DNA of 64,000 bases from Cellulosimicrobium cellulans (GCF_007679345.1 NZ_VEGH01000008.1:62001-126000); one strand, 5' to 3'. Positions 26,401 through 33,339 are shown, counted from the stretch's first letter. A program made the numbers and translations. Notes: generated by a model from the sequence alone, not told the origin.

Positions 26401-27490
26401 GGGTGAGTCGGCGGGGTCGTGGGAGTACGTGGTGCCGGTGGCGCGGTGGGCCGACGGGGGGCGGCGGTTCCGTGCGGTGGTGTCGAACGAGGCGAGCCCG
26501 GCCGGTGTGGTCTCGGGGACCGCGCGGCTGACGGTGAGCGCGGCGTTGCCGGTGGTGACGGTGCATCCCGCGGATCGCAGCGTGACCGAGGGGGAGTCGG
26601 TGTCGTTCACCGGCGCGTACGGGGGCACGGAGGCACCGACCTCGGTGCGCTGGCAGTACTCGCCGGACGGCGGGGTGACGTGGCTGCCGGTGTCCGACGG
26701 CGGGGAGGCGCCGCTGGTCGTCGATCCCACGTACCGCGAGATGGACGGGTGGTGGTACCGGGTGCAGTTCGCCAACGAGGCGGGGTCGGTCTGGTCGGAC
26801 GCCGCGCGGTTGACGGTGGAGGAGCGGTCGGCGCCGGCGCCGGTGGTGACGGAGCACCCGCAGGACGTGACGGTGGCGGTGGGCTCAGGTTCGGTCGTGT
26901 TCCGGTACGCGGCGGTGGGTGAGGACCTGTCGGCGCAGTGGGAGGTGAGTGTCGACGGGGGTGCGTCGTGGCAGACGAGGGGTTCGGCGTCGTCTCTTGC
27001 GAGCGGGAGCTACTCGGTGGCGTCGTCGGCGGCGAACGACGGGTTGCGGGTGCGGGTGGTGGTGTCGAACGCGGCGGGCACGGTGACGTCCGAGGTGGGG
27101 CGGTTGACGGTGGTGGGTCGGGTGGTGATCACCGAGGACCCGGTGGACGTGTCGGTGGTGGAGGGTGCTGCGGCGCGGTTCCGGGTGGCGGCGTCGGTGT
27201 CGTCGGCGTCCGAGGGTGGTCTGGCGGTGCGGTGGCAGCAGTCGGACGACGGGGTGTCGTGGGTGGATGCGCCGGGTGAGTCGGCGGGGTCGTGGGAGTA
27301 CGTGGTGCCGGTGGCGCGGTGGGCCGACGGGGGGCGGCGGTTCCGCGCGGTGGTGTCGAACGAGGCGAGCCCGGCCGGTGTGGTCTCGGGGACCGCGCGG
27401 CTGACCGTGGTGCGCCTGCCGTCGGTGCACGTCCGCGTCACCCCGCGCGTCGTGCTGGTCGACGCGCTGCCGGGTCGGGACGCCTGGTGA
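23492..27490 (+). CDS. giant secreted protein of about 13 Ig-like domains
   Basis: A 1332-residue protein with an ordinary signal peptide (hydrophobic core LVLVLLLGAPGAALA, cleavage after ALA). From about residue 45 to the end it is made of about 13 immunoglobulin-like domains of 90-100 residues. Each has a start like PVITEHPQDVTV, a core tryptophan strand (SVQWQ or AVRWQQSDDRG) and YRYRAVVSNAAGSVTSEPATL. Two domain types alternate through much of the protein. There is no LPxTG-like tail or membrane helix, so it is released or held by other proteins. Adhesion or matrix scaffolding is the likely role. The gene stop overlaps the Lsr2-like gene, and one base separates its ATG from the sipW stop. 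Confidence 0.85.
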   Translation: MMRATTLRTAVVLVLVLLLGAPGAALAAPPDRAAPVVPSAAGDASRQPAPTYTVIEGGTLTIDLRQYISDTWGGLAEETAWQRSTDGGSTWAFVDGQTTERMLTVPGVTLAMDGYQYRLRVRVFFNVIDLDPSVLRVAPAVPTVTGHPTDRTVDVGVPVTFSASYGGTASAVSTQWQVSTDQGTTWGDVPGGTATTLSLGAAAASMDGARYRARFSNASGSVLTNAARLTVRSALTAPVVTTHPRDVTIPMGQSASFTVAATGSDVSVQWQRSSSPTAAWSDVSASAGGRAWTLSVSVGQSTAVHGYRYRAVVSNAAGSVTSEPATLSIIGAVRITEHPADVTVAPGATATLRAAATVSSGVEGDLAVRWQQSDDRGATWSDAPGASARQWAYTTPALSAAESGRRYRALVSNQTSTAGVASDPATVTVLTAPVITEHPQDVTIPLRETASFTVAATGSDLSVQWQQAPGPTAAWSDVSAGVGGRSWTLSISAGQNAATLNGYRYRAVVSNAAGSVTSEPATLSIIGTARFTQHPADLTVAEGATATFRAATAMESGVEGNLAVRWQQSDDRGATWSDAPGTAAREAGEWTFTTPVLSTAEDGRRYRALAWNQSSTAFVVSDPAIVRVLTPPVIATHPQDVTMPMAGSASFTVVATGSDLSVQWQRAPGPTAGWVDVSASTGGADWTLSVSAAQSTVLNGYRYRAVVSNAVGSVTSEPATLSVVGAVRITDHPADVTVAQGATATLRAAATVSSGAEGDLAVQWQQSDDRGATWSDAPGASARQWAYTTPALSAAESGRRYRALVSNQTSTAGVASDPATVTVQTAPLITEHPQDVTVAVGSGAVAFRYAAVGEGLSVRWETSSDGGGSWTLVTTGSSTSGGYSVQATAANDGRLFRVVVSNAAGTVTSEVGRLTVVGRVVITEDPVDVSVVEGAAARFRVAASVSSASEGGLAVRWQQSDDGVSWVDAPGESAGSWEYVVPVARWADGGRRFRAVVSNEASPAGVVSGTARLTVSAALPVVTVHPADRSVTEGESVSFTGAYGGTEAPTSVRWQYSPDGGVTWLPVSDGGEAPLVVDPTYREMDGWWYRVQFANEAGSVWSDAARLTVEERSAPAPVVTEHPQDVTVAVGSGSVVFRYAAVGEDLSAQWEVSVDGGASWQTRGSASSLASGSYSVASSAANDGLRVRVVVSNAAGTVTSEVGRLTVVGRVVITEDPVDVSVVEGAAARFRVAASVSSASEGGLAVRWQQSDDGVSWVDAPGESAGSWEYVVPVARWADGGRRFRAVVSNEASPAGVVSGTARLTVVRLPSVHVRVTPRVVLVDALPGRDAW
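24481..24778 (+). repeat. Ig-domain DNA repeat A, copy 1
   Basis: This stretch encodes the fourth Ig-like domain and recurs at 25663-25960, 1182 bases (394 codons, four domains) later, with only a handful of differences by eye, many silent. The match extends across the codons for AVRWQQSDDRGATWSDAP and RYRALVSNQTSTAG. Confidence 0.75.
25663..25960 (+). repeat. Ig-domain DNA repeat A, copy 2
   Basis: Second copy of the unit at 24481-24778, encoding the eighth Ig-like domain. The near-identity of DNA and not only protein points to recent duplication or gene conversion inside the gene. Confidence 0.75.
26181..26534 (+). repeat. Ig-domain DNA repeat B, copy 1
   Basis: A 354-base stretch spanning the end of the ninth and the whole tenth Ig-like domain. 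It recurs at 27054-27407, exactly 873 bases (291 codons, three domains) downstream. By eye the only difference found is T at 26472 against C at 27345. Confidence 0.85.
27054..27407 (+). repeat. Ig-domain DNA repeat B, copy 2
   Basis: Second copy of the unit at 26181-26534, covering the end of domain 12 and domain 13. The almost perfect match at all codon positions shows a very recent event. Confidence 0.85.
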
Positions 27491-27918
27491 GCGACGGCAC
27501 CGGCACGGCCCGCGGGCGTCCCCGGACGTCTCCGGGGTCGCGCCGTCGTCCGCCGCTCCCCACGGCGGCGGTGCGCGTGCTGGCCGCGCAGGTCGGCCGC
27601 GACGCCCCCGACCTGGCAGCGGTCGGGGACTCGCTCGACGAGCTGCTCGGCTGGTGGCGCCGGGAGCGGGAGCTCGCGCGCGGGCGGCGGGGTGGCGGGA
27701 CCGGCCGAGAGGGCTCGCGCTGGCCGGCCGGGTCTCGCCCCGCGGCTTCGGACGTGCGGGCATGGGCCCGCCGGGCAGGGCTGCGCGTCGCCGGGCGCGG
27801 GAGGATCCCGGACGCGGTGGTGCAGCTGTACCTGGCGCAGCACGGCCTGGACGGGGGGCACCGGCTCCTCGAGGGGTGCGCGTCGCCGGGCACATTCGGC
27901 GAGGACGGGACGTGGTGA
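27487..27918 (+). CDS. protein with Lsr2-type C-terminal DNA-binding domain
   Basis: A 143-residue protein. Residues about 87-120 (VRAWARRAGLRVAGRGRIPD, then AVVQLYLAQHG) match the C-terminal DNA-binding domain of Lsr2, including the RGRIP loop that enters the minor groove of AT-rich DNA. The N-terminal oligomerisation domain of Lsr2 is absent. Instead there is a basic, Pro/Gly/Arg-rich start, a short helix (DAPDLAAVGDSLDELLGWWRRE) and a linker. GTG 27487 overlaps the adhesin stop and its own stop overlaps the next start. A local DNA-binding or silencing/anti-silencing role at this locus is inferred. Confidence 0.7.
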   Translation: MSDGTGTARGRPRTSPGSRRRPPLPTAAVRVLAAQVGRDAPDLAAVGDSLDELLGWWRRERELARGRRGGGTGREGSRWPAGSRPAASDVRAWARRAGLRVAGRGRIPDAVVQLYLAQHGLDGGHRLLEGCASPGTFGEDGTW

Positions 27919-28568
27919 GGGTGATGAGGGCCGAGCGCTCCCGGGGACGACGGGCCGGCCTCGTGCTGGCGGCCGGGCTGGTGCTCGGCGGGACGGCACC
28001 CGCGCACGCCGCGCCGGGCGAAGGGCTGCAGGTGACCGGTGAGCCGCTGGTGCACACCTTCGACCTCGCAGCGCCCGGCGCCGTCTCCGGCGAGTGGGTC
28101 CTGGTCGCGACGTCGGCGGTCGCGTACGACGGCGTCCTCGAGGTCGAGGGTCCGGACGTCCCGGCGCTCGCCCGGTCGCTCGTCGTCGAGTACGGGCGGG
28201 TGCTGCCGGGCGGGGACGTGCGCTGGTACGACGCCGGGACGCTCTCCGACACCCGGAGCTACGCCGACGCCGTCGGCTCGGAGCCGTCCGCCGAAGGAGG
28301 CTCGCTCACCCGCATCCCGGTGCGGGTGTCCCTCCGCGACCCCGTCCCTGTCGTCGCGGCGCTCGGTGCCGGCGCGGACGCAGCGGTCCGGGCGACGTTC
28401 TCCGTGAGCTACGTGCGGACGGGGGCCGAGGCGACGCAGCCTCGCGCAGGCGGGGCCGGACGCGGACTCGCCCTCACGGGCCCGGGGGCCGCCCTCGTCG
28501 GTGCCGCGGCCGTCCTGCTGGTTGCCGGGGCGGCGCTCGCCCGCGACGCCCGTCGCGCGCGTCCGTGA
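27915..28568 (+). CDS. wall-anchored fibre-type protein with LALTG sorting tail
   Basis: A 217-residue secreted protein. The signal peptide (AGLVLAAGLVLGGTAPAHA) is followed by a beta-rich domain beginning LQVTGEPLVHTFDLA and ending TFSVSYVRTG. This layout parallels the protein encoded at 22293-22895 (VTGDPIDKTFD...ADFVVSYLDP), so the two are distant paralogues. At the end, LALTG (residues 185-189), a hydrophobic helix and an arginine-rich tail form a sortase signal of the LAxTG type used by actinobacterial class E sortases. No sortase gene is in this window. GTG 27915 overlaps the previous stop; ATG 27924 is a possible alternative start. Confidence 0.72.
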   Translation: MRVMRAERSRGRRAGLVLAAGLVLGGTAPAHAAPGEGLQVTGEPLVHTFDLAAPGAVSGEWVLVATSAVAYDGVLEVEGPDVPALARSLVVEYGRVLPGGDVRWYDAGTLSDTRSYADAVGSEPSAEGGSLTRIPVRVSLRDPVPVVAALGAGADAAVRATFSVSYVRTGAEATQPRAGGAGRGLALTGPGAALVGAAAVLLVAGAALARDARRARP

Positions 28569-31081
28569 TCGACGTCGGGCGCCCGTGTCCGGCACGCGGC
28601 ACCCTCCGCGCCCGTGACGAGGAGCTGCGCCGCGTCGTCGCCACGGCGCTGCGCGGGACCAGCGTCGAGGTCGTCGGACCGCGGAGATCGGGCCGGAGCA
28701 TGCTGGTCGAGGAGGCCGCGAGCACGCTCGAGGGGCTGGGGCGCACGGTGCTGCGGGTGGGTGGCGACGCCGACCTCCCCGACCTCGAGGCGCTGCGGCT
28801 GGGCCTCCCGCCGCGGGTGCTCGCCGGGACCATGGGCGCCGCCGACACGCTGCCCCGGCTGCACCGGGTGCTCGCGGACCTGCTGGAGGGTGGCGAGTCC
28901 GTGGTCGTCGTCGACGACGCCGACCTGCTCGACCGGCGGTCGCGCGCTGTCCTGGGTCTGCTGCACGCGCGGTGCGGGGTGGTGCTCCTCGGTGCCGTCT
29001 GCGCGTCGCGGAAGCCCGGCCGTGGCGGTTCCTGGCTCGCGGACCGGTGCCAGCCGCTCGTGCGGGTGGCCCTCGGACCGGTCGCGGTCGAGGACCTGCA
29101 CGAGGTGCTGGCGGACCGGTTCGGGCCAGACCTGTCGCCGGCGGTGACCGCGCGCGTCCACACGGACTCCGGCGGCCTGCCGGGGGCGGCGGTGGCCGTC
29201 CTCGAGTCGTCGATCGCCGGCGGTCGGCTGGAGCAGGTCGACGGCTTGTGGGTGGCGGCGGAGCCGGGTGCTCGCGCGGAGGGGACGGTGTTCGAGGTCG
29301 AGGTCGACGGCCTGCCCGCGGAGGCGCGCCAGTCGGCGGAGGCGCTGGCGGTGTCGGGACCGGTGCCGCGCGGGACCGCGGAGCGGTTGCTGACCACGGC
29401 CGCGCTCGACGAGCTGGAGGACCTGGGTCTGGTGCGGACGGTCCGCGCGCGCGGGACGGACGCCGTCCTCGTGCACCCGCCGGGCCTGGCCGACCACCTC
29501 GAGGCGAGCTGCCCCCCGAGCCGCCGCGACCGCCTCGCCGCACTCGTGGGTACCGGGACGACGCCGGACCGCACCTCGGGTCTGCTCGCGCACGTCCTGC
29601 TGCGCCGGCACCGGGAGACCCTCAGCACGGCGTTCCGTGCCTGGCAGGTGGACCGCTGCGTGGCGAGTGCCGCTGCCGTGCTGCGCCTCGCGCTCGCCGG
29701 CCCGTGCCCCCGCGGCGTGGTCTCCGCGGTGCTCGACGGCACGGACCTGGCCGCCGGCGGCGACACCTTCGCCGCGGTCGCCGTCGCGTGGTACGGCGCG
29801 CGGTGGGCGCTCGCCGCAGGACAGCCCCCGGACCAGGTGGTCCACCGCTTCGAGCAGGCGCTGCCCGGCCACGCCCCGATGCACGGCGCGGTGTCCAGCC
29901 TCGCGGTCCTGCTGCGCAGCGAGGTCGGCGGGGTCGATCCTGAGGCGGGGCGCCTGCTGCTGCGCCGCATCGCCGGGGACGACGACCTCTCCCGCACCGC
30001 GCGGGTGGCGTATGCGGCGTGGTCGGTGCTGCGCGGGCGGCACACGGACGCGCTCGACCTCCTGGCGCCCGGGTACGACCGCTGGCCGGAGCTCCTGCGC
30101 GGCAGCGCCGAGCTGGTCCGTGGGCTCGCCCTGTTCGGCGACGGGCAGTTCGAGGAGGGGCTCGCGCATGCGCGCGGCGTCCTGGACCGGGCCGCGGCGG
30201 ACGACGACAGCTCCGCCTACGCCGCGGGCAGCGTGGTCGCCGCGCTGTGCTCAGGGGCCGCGCTCGACATGGAGGCCGTCCGGCAGCACATGTTCGACCT
30301 GCTCGGCTCCGGCGCCTCGAGCCACGGTCTGCTCCTGCCCGTCGACCGCACGGCCCGGGTGCTGCTGGCCTCGGCGGCGCTCTACACGGAGAAGCCGGTG
30401 GTCGGCGCGGCCGCGGTGGGCCTGATCCCGCGCACGCCGGGGGGCGGGGCGCTGCCGTTCTGCTCGGAGGCCTGGGCGTCCGCGCTGCGGCTCTACGCCG
30501 ACGGGGCCCTCGACGCCGCCGCGCAGGTGCTCGACGTCATCGCCGAGGATCACCGGGCGCGCGGGCACGTGTTCGCCGCGAACACCACCGAGATGAACCG
30601 GATCGTGCTGCGCTACGACCCCGCGCGCGCCGCCGCGTTCGCGGAGACGGCGGAGCGGATCGGCGGGCCGCTGTTCCCGGCGTACCTCACCGCGAAGCAG
30701 GCCATGCACGACGAGGACCCCCGCCGGCTCGTGACCGTCGCGGACCGGCTGCGTCGCCTCACCGCGGTGGGCGGGGCCGCGCGGGCGTACGCCGACGCCG
30801 CGAGCCTGTTCCAGCTCGACGGGCTGCCCGAGGAGGCGGCGCTGGCCTGGGCGGAGGCGCGCGCGCTGGGCGGGCGCGTCGGCGCCGCGCCCGTGCTGGC
30901 CCCGCGGCTCTCCGCCCGGGAGGTGCAGATCGTCGAGCTCGTCGCCCGCGGGCTGTCGAACACGGCGATCGCCGAGGAGCTGTTCCTCAGCCGGCGCACC
31001 GTGGAGAGCCACCTGCGCAACATCAAGCGCAAGACCGGCGCAGTCGACCGCACGGCGATCGAGGGGCTCGCCGTCCCGTGA
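28565..31081 (+). CDS. large LuxR-family regulator with degenerate ATPase domain
   Basis: An 838-residue LAL-type regulator. The N-terminal ATPase-like region has GPRRSGRSMLVEEA (about residues 38-51), where the Walker A lysine is replaced by arginine, and a good Walker B (SVVVVDDADLLD, near 113). The middle is helical, probably TPR-like. The C-terminal LuxR helix-turn-helix spans about residues 781-838 (LSAREVQIVELVARGLSN, then TAIAEELFLSRRTVESHLRN). GTG 28565 overlaps the stop of the wall-anchored protein, making it the last gene of the coupled set 23492-31081 and the likely controller of the surface locus. Confidence 0.85.
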   Translation: MIDVGRPCPARGTLRARDEELRRVVATALRGTSVEVVGPRRSGRSMLVEEAASTLEGLGRTVLRVGGDADLPDLEALRLGLPPRVLAGTMGAADTLPRLHRVLADLLEGGESVVVVDDADLLDRRSRAVLGLLHARCGVVLLGAVCASRKPGRGGSWLADRCQPLVRVALGPVAVEDLHEVLADRFGPDLSPAVTARVHTDSGGLPGAAVAVLESSIAGGRLEQVDGLWVAAEPGARAEGTVFEVEVDGLPAEARQSAEALAVSGPVPRGTAERLLTTAALDELEDLGLVRTVRARGTDAVLVHPPGLADHLEASCPPSRRDRLAALVGTGTTPDRTSGLLAHVLLRRHRETLSTAFRAWQVDRCVASAAAVLRLALAGPCPRGVVSAVLDGTDLAAGGDTFAAVAVAWYGARWALAAGQPPDQVVHRFEQALPGHAPMHGAVSSLAVLLRSEVGGVDPEAGRLLLRRIAGDDDLSRTARVAYAAWSVLRGRHTDALDLLAPGYDRWPELLRGSAELVRGLALFGDGQFEEGLAHARGVLDRAAADDDSSAYAAGSVVAALCSGAALDMEAVRQHMFDLLGSGASSHGLLLPVDRTARVLLASAALYTEKPVVGAAAVGLIPRTPGGGALPFCSEAWASALRLYADGALDAAAQVLDVIAEDHRARGHVFAANTTEMNRIVLRYDPARAAAFAETAERIGGPLFPAYLTAKQAMHDEDPRRLVTVADRLRRLTAVGGAARAYADAASLFQLDGLPEEAALAWAEARALGGRVGAAPVLAPRLSAREVQIVELVARGLSNTAIAEELFLSRRTVESHLRNIKRKTGAVDRTAIEGLAVP

Positions 31082-31106
31082 CGCGGGGCGCGGGCGACCC
31101 CGATGG

Positions 31107-31928
31107 TCAGGCGTCCGCCTCCGGGTCGCCCGCCAGCCGCGCCGCGTGGTCCGGGACCTGGGTGAACAGCTCGCGCGGCGGCCGCTCGTAGTCGGCGCCC
31201 GCGGGCGGCCGCTTCGGCAGCTTCACCCTCGGGTGCTTCACCTCGCGGTACGGGATGGTCGACAGCAGGTGCGCGATCATGTTCAGCCGCGCGTTCCGCT
31301 TGATGTCGGACTCCACGACGTACCAGGGGCTGTCCGGGGTGTCGGTGTGCGCGAACATCTCGTCCTTCGCGCGCGAGTAGTCCTCCCAGCGCGCGATCGA
31401 CTCCAGGTCCATCGGGCTCAGCTTCCACCGCCGCACCGGGTCGTCGAGCCGCGACCGGAACCGCCGCAGCTGCTCCTTGTCGGACACCGAGAACCAGTAC
31501 TTGCGCAGCAGGACGCCGTCGTCGATGAGCATCCGCTCGAACACGGGGGCCTGGTGCAGGAACCGCGCGTGCTCCTCGGCGGTGCAGAACCCCATGACCT
31601 TCTCGACGCCCGCGCGGTTGTACCAGGACCGGTCGAACAGCACGATCTCCCCGCCCGCGGGCAGGTGCGCGGCGTACCGCTGGAAGTACCACTCGGTGCG
31701 CTCGCGCTCCGTGGGAGCCGGCAGCGCCGCGATGCGCGCGACGCGAGGGCTCAGGTACTCGGAGATCCGCTTGATCGTGCCGCCCTTGCCGGCCGCGTCG
31801 CGGCCCTCGAAGACCACGGCGACCCGGGCGCCGGTCGCGCGCACCCACTCCTGCAGGGTCACGAGCTCGGACTGCAGGCGGAACAGCTCGGCCTCGTACA
31901 CGTCCTTGGGCACCTTCGGCGTCGTCAT
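31107..31928 (-). CDS. ppk2: polyphosphate kinase 2
   Basis: A 273-residue PPK2-family kinase that uses polyphosphate to phosphorylate nucleotides (mostly ADP or GDP to the triphosphate in single-domain class I members). Walker A is VVFEGRDAAGKGGTIKR (about residues 38-54). The family blocks DRSWYNRAGVEKVMGFC and KYWFSVSDKEQLRRF, then the lid region with WYVVESDIKRNARLNMI, are all present. The ATG follows TACGGT (complement of 31935-31940) by six bases, which suggests a leaderless mRNA. Confidence 0.93.
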   Translation of the reverse strand: MTTPKVPKDVYEAELFRLQSELVTLQEWVRATGARVAVVFEGRDAAGKGGTIKRISEYLSPRVARIAALPAPTERERTEWYFQRYAAHLPAGGEIVLFDRSWYNRAGVEKVMGFCTAEEHARFLHQAPVFERMLIDDGVLLRKYWFSVSDKEQLRRFRSRLDDPVRRWKLSPMDLESIARWEDYSRAKDEMFAHTDTPDSPWYVVESDIKRNARLNMIAHLLSTIPYREVKHPRVKLPKRPPAGADYERPPRELFTQVPDHAARLAGDPEADA

Positions 31929-31934
31929 CCCCGG

Positions 31935-31940
31935 ACCGTA
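31935..31940 (-). promoter_or_regulatory. -10 box of ppk2
   Basis: On the minus strand TACGGT ends six bases before the ppk2 ATG at 31928, and no ribosome-binding site is visible. This arrangement indicates a leaderless promoter. Confidence 0.5.
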
Positions 31941-31969
31941 CGCCCGTGGCCCGCCCGGGTGGGAGGGGT

Positions 31970-32323
31970 CTACAGCGCGAGGTGGACGAGGAGCGCCTCG
32001 TCCAGGGCGGCGACCTGCTCCGGGGTCAGGGAGCCGAGCCGTTGGCCGAACCGCGACACGTCGACCGCGCGGATCTGCTCGGCCTGCGCCTTGGAGTCGG
32101 CGGCGAGGCCGTTGCGCCGTTCGGCGGGGACGAGCACCTGGAACGCCAGGACCCGTGCGGTGTTCGACGTCAGCGGCACGACGGTGACCACCCCGCGCCC
32201 CGTGCGCTCGGACGCCTTGTTGCGTCCGTCGCCCGAGACGATGACGGCCGGCCGGGTGCGCTTGTCCGCCTCGGCGCCCACCACCGGATGGAAGTCGACG
32301 GTCCAGATCTCGCCACGCCTCAT
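31970..32323 (-). CDS. mazF: MazF/PemK-type mRNA interferase toxin
   Basis: A 117-residue toxin of the MazF family, which cuts mRNA at short sequences to arrest growth. The start MRRGEIWTVDFHPVVG, then TRPAVIVSGDG and VVTVVPLTSN, are the typical strands, with the catalytic Arg of the RPAVIV block and the Thr/Ser of PLTSN. The ending (QIRAVDVSRFGQRLGSL) is also conserved. Its ATG overlaps the antitoxin stop (ATGA), so antitoxin is translated first. Confidence 0.92.
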   Translation of the reverse strand: MRRGEIWTVDFHPVVGAEADKRTRPAVIVSGDGRNKASERTGRGVVTVVPLTSNTARVLAFQVLVPAERRNGLAADSKAQAEQIRAVDVSRFGQRLGSLTPEQVAALDEALLVHLAL

Positions 32324-32559
32324 GCGTCGCCCCCGAGCCCGTCTCCCGATGTCAGGTCCCAGGCCGCCGCGTCGTCAGAGCCGTACCACTGCTCGTCGGC
32401 CTCGAGGTACTGGCTCTCGAGCTCCTTCTCGCGAAGGGCGGCGATGGCTGCGTGGAAGGCGGCTGAGCGGGAGCGGAGGCCGTGGGCGCGTTCGTACTCC
32501 TTCAGGAAGTCGAGGTCCGGCACCGGGACCGTCACAGTGACCCGCTCACTCCGACTCAT
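32320..32559 (-). CDS. mazE: MazE-like antitoxin (ribbon-helix-helix type)
   Basis: A 79-residue antitoxin. The N-terminal part (RVTVTVPVPDLDFLKEYERAHGLRSRSAAFHAAI, split as strand then helices) fits a ribbon-helix-helix DNA-binding domain. The acidic, tryptophan-containing tail (EADEQWYGSDDAAAW) is the part expected to block MazF. TACGAT (complement of 32567-32572) lies seven bases before the ATG, so the pair has its own leaderless promoter, probably autorepressed. Confidence 0.88.
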   Translation of the reverse strand: MSRSERVTVTVPVPDLDFLKEYERAHGLRSRSAAFHAAIAALREKELESQYLEADEQWYGSDDAAAWDLTSGDGLGGDA

Positions 32560-32566
32560 ACCGTCG

Positions 32567-32572
32567 ATCGTA
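32567..32572 (-). promoter_or_regulatory. -10 box of mazEF
   Basis: On the minus strand TACGAT ends seven bases before the mazE ATG, and there is no Shine-Dalgarno sequence. The surrounding GGTACGATCGACGGTATG is partly palindromic (CGATCG), a possible site for autorepression. Confidence 0.5.
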
Positions 32573-32592
32573 CCGAGGGTGTCCAGGTGCCG

Positions 32593-33333
32593 TCAGCTCC
32601 CGCCGAGCTCCCGCGCCGCCGCCACCGCCGCCAGCAGCCCTGCCGGCTCCGCCGTCATCCCCAGGACCACGTCGTCGACCGCCCGCAGCCCCGCCCGGTC
32701 CAGCAGCCGCTTCTCGTTCGTCGCCCACTCGCCGCGCGCGGCGAGCAGCGCGTGCGCCCGCTGCGTCACCGCCACCGCGACCAGCCCCGCGCACTGCGCC
32801 ACGCGCCCGGCCCGCGCGTGCTGCTCCGCGCCGTCGAGCGTGAAGTCGGCCCGTGCGCCCCACACCTCCGGCGCGGTCCGGCGCAGCGCGGCGGGGAAGC
32901 CGGGGCGGGGGAGCGTGCCGTGCAGCACCCGGTGCCCGGCGAGCTCGGCGACGACGACGTACGTCGGGAACCCGGCGAGGTGGAACAGCAGCGGCTCGAT
33001 GTCGAACTCGCCCCGCTCGGCGCGGTCGACCTCGTGCTCCACGACGGCGAGGTCGCGGTAGTGCACGTCGACGCGCCGGCCCTCGACGGTCAGCCACGCC
33101 CCGCCGTTGAACACGCCGCCGCCCCAGCCCCCGACCTCGAACACGTGGCCGTCCCAGCCGACGTCCCGGAGGTGCTGCGGGTCGAACGGACCCCGGTAGT
33201 ACACGGCGAGGTCCCAGTCGCTGTCCGGCCGCTGGGTGCCGTGCGCGCGGGAACCGCCCAGGGACACCGCCTCGACCCCGGGCAGGGCCGCCAGGGTGTC
33301 GGCGACGTGGTCGAGGAACGTCTCGTCGGACAT
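32593..33333 (-). CDS. nucleotidyltransferase-domain protein
   Basis: A 246-residue protein of the DNA polymerase beta/kanamycin nucleotidyltransferase superfamily. LGGSRAHGTQRPDSDWDLAV (about residues 25-44) is the GSx10DxD motif that binds the nucleotide metal ions, and RVDVHYRDL supplies the third carboxylate. The C-terminal half is helical. Related proteins modify aminoglycosides, tRNA or proteins; the substrate here is unknown. It starts six bases after the APC permease stop on the same strand and may be co-transcribed with it. Confidence 0.8.
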   Translation of the reverse strand: MSDETFLDHVADTLAALPGVEAVSLGGSRAHGTQRPDSDWDLAVYYRGPFDPQHLRDVGWDGHVFEVGGWGGGVFNGGAWLTVEGRRVDVHYRDLAVVEHEVDRAERGEFDIEPLLFHLAGFPTYVVVAELAGHRVLHGTLPRPGFPAALRRTAPEVWGARADFTLDGAEQHARAGRVAQCAGLVAVAVTQRAHALLAARGEWATNEKRLLDRAGLRAVDDVVLGMTAEPAGLLAAVAAARELGGS

Positions 33334-33339
33334 GCCCCG

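Noticed and set aside
23492..27490. Repeated motifs in the Ig gene as a CRISPR-like or tandem-array element
   Set aside because: The repeats keep the reading frame, match protein domain length (about 95 residues) and have no spacer structure; they are coding domain repeats.
22293..31081. Idea that the surface locus is a phage tail-fibre or prophage remnant because of Ig-like domains
   Set aside because: No phage structural, integrase or lysis genes are nearby, the Ig protein has a signal peptide, and the neighbours are export and wall-anchoring genes.
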